From Ancylostoma caninum (taxonomy: Eukaryota; Nematoda; Chromadorea; Rhabditida; Ancylostomatidae), in NCBI GenBank assembly GCA_037903475.1, contig JBAJFG010000344.1, positions 992,001-1,056,000 on the forward strand: 64,000 nucleotides of DNA. Reading direction: 5' to 3'. Shown piece by piece: positions 58,901 to 64,000 of the stretch. The notes beneath the pieces were generated by a model, which was not told the DNA's origin, did no database searches, and worked only from the letters and a program-made list of their open reading frames with translations. The translations under genes and the position numbers were made by a program. Positions within the stretch are counted from its first letter, which is position 1. Every line of letters starts with the position of its first letter.

Positions 58901-61900
58901 TTATGAATTGGCGGCCATAAGTCGTGCCTTAGCGCATTCCGGGCACAGAATATCCGTGCCATCGGTGATAAATCCCTGAAACAAAGTTCATAGTGACATC
59001 GATCGATTATCGATTGTAGTGTAGGAGCGCCCAATAGACCTACCTTTCCTACCAAAGATGTCGTACACTGAGCGCATATGAAACAGTCATTGTGCCAATG
59101 TCTATCCTCAAATGAGATGAACTTCGCACCGCCAATGCCTATAAACACACACAGTAGGTAGTACATTCGGGAAGTGCTGCAAGGCTGCCCAAAACTCTTG
59201 CTAAACAGACACATGGACAAAGAATTGTCAATTGGAAAGTTGTTGTGCTGATGAATATGTAACTTTCTCTTAAGTACACCATATAAGGAAAAAACTTACC
59301 AGTGATGGGTTTGGTGCAGGCGTTGCATCGTTTCGCAAATAATTCTCCGTAACAGTTGGCACAGTAGGGTTTCTCGTCCTTACTCGTGAATCTTTGACCT
59401 GAAAATTTATGGTGATAAGCAGGTGCACGGTGTATCCATGCAGGCCTTAACTAGGCCTGTTTAGGCCTTTACTAGGAAGCCCGAAGATCCAATTCCAAAC
59501 AGATCTATTTTAGCAGGAATGTTCTCCACAAGTGGTTCTCACCTACAAGTTTTTTTAACGGCTGTCCAGAGTAGAATCTATTCGACTCAGCTCAGTCCTA
59601 CCTTACCTATCTTCGAATTTGGGTAAATCCATCTAACCTGATCAGGTAAGTGTAAATGATAGCATCAGAACTCTGAACTCACCTGCCAAGGATACATTAC
59701 AATGCGTACAGCAGAAGCATTCACGATGCCAAGGCTCGTTCTTATACGTCACACCGCCGGTGGTTATGACCTAAAAAGACACCGTAACCGTCTGAATAAA
59801 GTATTCTGATGGTGCAGCTAAGTCATGGCGCCTCGAAGCTCCCTTCGTCCCTTATATCGAGTTTTCTGGGATTTTCTTCGCTAGATGGATGTTTCCTCGG
59901 GGAGCTGTTTCAAACTGCGAAAAGCGCAGTAGGAAATATGACGCATTGGAGACAAGTTCGTAAAATCCATAAAATATCTTCCTAGAACATCCAGAATTTA
60001 GTGAATAAGGCACGGCAAAAGAAGCGAAATCCCTCTTGGCTTGGTGTTTACCTCTGATGGCTCTTCCGTGTGTAAAAAACTGCCTCATTCACTGTAAGTG
60101 ATATGGCTTGACTAGCTTACAGGGACATCATGCATCTTGGTGATTACCCTGGGTAAATATGTTGACACCTTGAGTGTATTCATAAATAAATTTTTTTTAA
60201 ATGGCAGTGACATGGAAACCAACAGCTCGAATGTGTCTCATTAGTTTTTCAAGACCGTGCAGCCTTATTACACCGAGACAACTCGTCCAAATGAATGCAA
60301 CGGCACAATTACGCTTAACTTAAATTACGGCGGGACGTGATGCTTTTGCTATAGGACTAGCTTAGAGGTCGTTTTCCGCCAAATTTCGCTGCTCGGATTC
60401 TCCCTGGATGATCCACTTATTTAGGCAAAAGCGCATGCAGTGTGAAATGATAAATGGAATAATAAATAGCATATCTAAAAAAGCAGAACCCAATTATTTA
60501 TGTGTGTGCGTTCATCTTCCTGAGAAAAAAACCATAAATATGAATATCCCAGTGAAATACCTAAAAAAAGCCTATCCAGGGTCTAAAACTCGACAAACGG
60601 GTGGCCACTATCCCTAAGATCTAATGAGCACCACCTATACCTTGTGTAAATCATCGAGAATAGGCCATGGCTCACCTTTCTGCATTTGCTACATCTGGTG
60701 GCGAATTTCTCTTCATAACACGATCCACAGTAGACTTCCTCGTTTTTCGGGATGAATGACTTGGTGCCGATCGGATTTTTGCAGTGTGCGCAGCAGAAGC
60801 ACTTGTCATGCCATTGCTTGCCTTTGTATTCCATCTTTTTCATACCTAAAAAAGAAGAGATGACGTGCAAGATTGAGTGGCTTCTGCCATGCACTTCACA
60901 GCGCAGTGTCTTCGGAGAATAAGAGCAAAGTCAGGGATAGCCTGGAAGAGATAGGGATTGATTGAAAAACTGAACAAGACAACGACCAGCAGGAGGCAGT
61001 TTCCACGTTCCTCAGAAAAAATTCCCATAATTAAACAGATGTTACTAAAAGTGGGAATTCTGAATGGAGCAAGATGCTGCCAAATATGGAAAAAGACGCT
61101 ATAATAGGGGATTCCGCTGTTTTGACGCGGCTGTCCGATGCTAATCTCGTCACCAGTCGCCCCCAAACGCAAATGATCGCGAAAATAGCATCAAAAGAGT
61201 GATCCCGACGGAAATGAGGAAACTCGTACAAAGGGCCACAAAACGCGGAGATGATCAGAGTTCTCAAAGCAACAATGAGCCGGCCTTTGTGCTTATATGC
61301 ATAGTTCAGAGGTAGAAACATAGATTCATGCATAATAAGATGCGAAGAGTCGCTCGTCTATGCAAAGCACCTTTGGTGGTTTGGCTTGCGGTAGGAATCT
61401 GGCCGCGCGATGTTTCAACAAGAAGTAAAAGAAAAGCGAAGTGGTTCTAAACTCGATTTCCACATGAAAGTGAGGTTCACTGGTATGTGAGTGTCTCAAA
61501 GGTCAAGCACAAAACCATCACTAAACTTACATTCTAACGTTACATTAAGTTTTTTTTATTGTCTGTTCAGTTCACGAAAACTGAATATAATAGTAAATAT
61601 CCTCCTGCACTCATTAGTAAGTTACGAGAAAATCACAGAATTGTGTATAGCAAGTTACATTATGTTTATTTGAACATAGTTTCCTTTCTAAAGAAGCATA
61701 TCCCGCCTTGAAGTCTAATGCAATCAAAAAGTCGTTTCCGGAGATTTCCGCAGGAGTGTGTTTCAGCGCTTAGGTTAGGTCCGTTTCATGACGGGACGGA
61801 CAATAAATTTTAGGACCTACTGGTTTCGTCGAGTCAACTGAACGAATCTCCATTGAGTGGGTTAGTAGGGTTCCGTGATTCCCGAGATATATGCTTACTC

Positions 61901-63979
61901 AAAACCCCGTATAAATTTCTATTCCCGAAAAAATCACTTGTAAAAAAAATAGGGGACTAATTTTACCCCAGCCACTCGCGCGCCACGGTCTGCAACGTCT
62001 CTGATTGTCTCAGGATCCGCTTTCTATTTAGTATATGGAGGATATTCTTAGATGTTGTCTTGCCTGTTGTTCATTGGGAGGCAGTAAAGATAAATCATAT
62101 GACATCATTCCAAAATACATTGAAGTTCTTTTTCTGTCTGTCCTTTTTTCGTCACCGTATTTTTGGCCCACAATGAATGATATGAAATCAAAACCAATAG
62201 GTGGAACAGAGTGAGCTGGTGAACTAATGACTACAGCTGAACGTAGTGAAATTCGTAGAACTAATGATGCTAATTATAAAATCACTCGGGCAGTGGATCA
62301 GCTGGTTTGTGTAGGTGTTTGGGTGTTATTGCTAGGATGTTTTACAATGCTGAATGTACGTACCAACTCAAGATATCTTGGCCTGGTTCATTTGCCTGAA
62401 ATCTACTTATATAAACATTGGGTAATACGCCTATTCCTTGGTAGCTATGCACACAGGAATCATAGTCAATTTTCTGTTGTTCGGCCCCTTGTAAAGCGAC
62501 CTAATCCTTAATATCTTAATATCTGGGCGTATTAATTTCTTCACAGTGTAGTTGATCTTTAATCAGTTCAGTTAACCAGTTTGGCCAATTTCAACAATTG
62601 TTTCAAAGGCACTGCAGAAAACTGTTCCCTTATTATATGTCAGATACTGCTCAGAATATTTTTGTCACAAAATCTTCGGTTCCAGAGGTATTTATCCTTC
62701 TTCTATATGTTTTGTCTACTAACCCTAGTATTCTTTACTTTGTTTCTGACACTCACCCGTTGAGCGTACCAGTTCAACTGCCTTCGTTTCTCTTTTGCTG
62801 CACCAGCGATGAATTTTCACGTGATATAATTATTTTTAAACAAACAACGTATGTATGAACTTTCCATTGCTAACTGATTGTAGCTCATGATTAACAAAAC
62901 ATCCTCAGTTAGTCTCAGTCGGTCTATAAAATCTTCGCTGGCTGAGCAAGTGTGAGGTATTGAAACTGAGCCCAAAACTCCAGCGCTTGCTCAAATAGAC
63001 CATTTCATTTGAATTTGAGTGGTGTTTTTGCGTAGATTTCATCAAGCCCTCAAAAAGAGACTCTTAATCAAACAAGAATTCAGCTCTTTCACGAAAAGGC
63101 CAAAATATTTACTGCGCCAAGCTTTCATAAGAGCAAGTTACGTCCGTAGGTTTTCGTGAATCTTAGACTCATTCTATTAGGGGTTTAATCCATTGCAAAC
63201 CACGTGATGCACCATGTGCATCACGCCTTCTGGTCTCCATTTGGACATGTGATGGGACTGGTTCACCACGTTATGTTTTAATCTCGAAAACTGCACTTTT
63301 TTCCGACAGCCCTCTTCCATGACTACTCTATTAAATACAAAAGACAACGAAACATATTGATCCGAACGAAGCTCAGACATTAAATGGTCACTCATGCAAA
63401 AACAGGCTCGGTCCGCAATGGATTAAATTCGGATTACCCCAACAGAAAAGTGAAGTTGATCCCGGAAGTGAAGGAAAAAGACTTGTTGAGGTTAAAAAGA
63501 TACGTGGAGGGGAGTAATATTAGAATTAAAGAGAACAAAAAGACGATTTTAGCGCTGAATACAGCACCAGAGATGGGTATCCACCCGAAAGAAGGGGAAG
63601 AGTGCAAGTCTCAGAGAAATAAGAGAGGAGGATAAGAAACCCCAGGTGAGAAATTGCCAGAAGAAACCCACAGCTCATAAATGACGCCAGGAAGGTATAG
63701 AATGGCAAAAGGCAAAGAACAATGTTATTTTTGCACGAAATTTCCGAGTTTTTCTCTCAAAAAAGAGTTGAAACGGGTCTCATAAGGAAAACAAAAGCGC
63801 TCACCTGCTCTGAATATTTCGTTGCACCCGTCGCATCGCGTCGCAAACGCTTGATCGTAGCAATTGGAGCAGAAAATCCTATCGTTCTTACTACCGAACG
63901 GCATGTCGACAAGGGAGATTTTGCACATATTACACAGGAAGCAGTGCTCATGCCAATGCTTATCCTTGTATGAAAGGTC
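58901..63979 (-). CDS. lim-9: FHL/LIM-9-type LIM-only protein, 3' exons (partial)
   Basis: Minus-strand exons are 63805-63979, 60676-60845, 59683-59770, 59300-59398, 59044-59138 and 58901-58975, all GT-AG and in frame, ending MAANS then TAA. The gene continues beyond the right edge. The first exon gives the distal part of one LIM domain (YKDKHWHEHCFLCNMC, FCSNCYDQAFATRC). Three complete LIM domains follow: CDGC to CGSCYEEKFATRC, CSKC to CANCYGELFAKRC, and CNAC to ILCPECAKA, each with the C-x2-C, H-x2-C, C-x2-C spacing. The ending GGAKFISFEDRHWHNDCF and LVGKGFITDGTDILCP is typical of FHL C-termini. In C. elegans LIM-9 is a muscle M-line/dense-body adaptor, and that role is inferred here. The 2959 bp intron 60846-63804 is by far the longest. 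Confidence 0.85.
60846..63804 (-). other. Long intron of the LIM gene
   Basis: About 3 kb between two LIM-coding exons. Open frames on either strand (for example 62227-62511, 63384-63635) have no acceptor/donor pair in the right phase and no domain, so I do not treat them as exons. It could hold regulatory sequence; nothing specific is visible. Confidence 0.4.
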
Positions 63980-64000
63980 CTGAAACGAAAGAAAAAACAC

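Noticed and set aside
62227..63635. Open frames inside the long LIM-gene intron as alternative exons or nested genes
   Set aside because: No matching splice sites, no domains, and amino-acid composition typical of chance frames.
1..64000. CRISPR arrays, rRNA genes, prokaryotic operons, integrated virus
   Set aside because: None seen. The repeats are transposon-type, and the genes have eukaryotic introns.

Overview
The window is eukaryotic nuclear DNA. The best guess is a parasitic clade V (strongylid, hookworm-like) nematode. Genes are broken into short exons with GT..TTTCAG introns, some only about 45-60 bp. There is a nematode-style FHL LIM gene (lim-9 type) and a seven-pass receptor of chemoreceptor size. 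The rest is dominated by recent DNA transposons and large duplications. The species call is inference; the genome type is read directly.

Layout. About 1-50 kb is a mosaic of paralogous segments: A (718-8312), B (19043-31172) and C (38900-43000). A unit E precedes B (17165-18615) and C (33330-38900), and a separate pair D lies at 10983-11995 and 47167-49215. Because each segment is present two or three times, insertions in one copy can be read against an empty site in another. This gives target-site duplications (TSDs) for about a dozen elements: TTAA-target elements, hAT-like elements (8 bp), a Mutator-like element (9 bp), TA-target MITEs and a tRNA-headed SINE (about 12 bp). Segment B carries a multi-exon transposase-like gene (24731-27920) and A holds an internally deleted copy. 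A broken Penelope-like element with the GIY-YIG endonuclease ahead of the reverse transcriptase (Naiad arrangement) follows C. Near the end of the unique part of C, two hairpins carry hammerhead-ribozyme core strands in an unusual order.

About 50-64 kb is quieter and holds the best single-copy genes: a two-exon 63-residue membrane microprotein (minus strand, 50412-50774), a seven-exon receptor (plus strand, 53258-57013), and the 3' part of an FHL/LIM-9-like gene (minus strand, 58901-63979, continuing past the right edge). Their introns and spacers also hold mariner-, LINE- and TTAA-type remnants.

There is no operon logic. The resident genes look functionally unrelated (muscle LIM adaptor, sensory receptor, microprotein), and the left 50 kb is best read as a history of duplication and nested transposition. 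No rRNA, credible tRNA gene, CRISPR array or prokaryotic sequence was seen.
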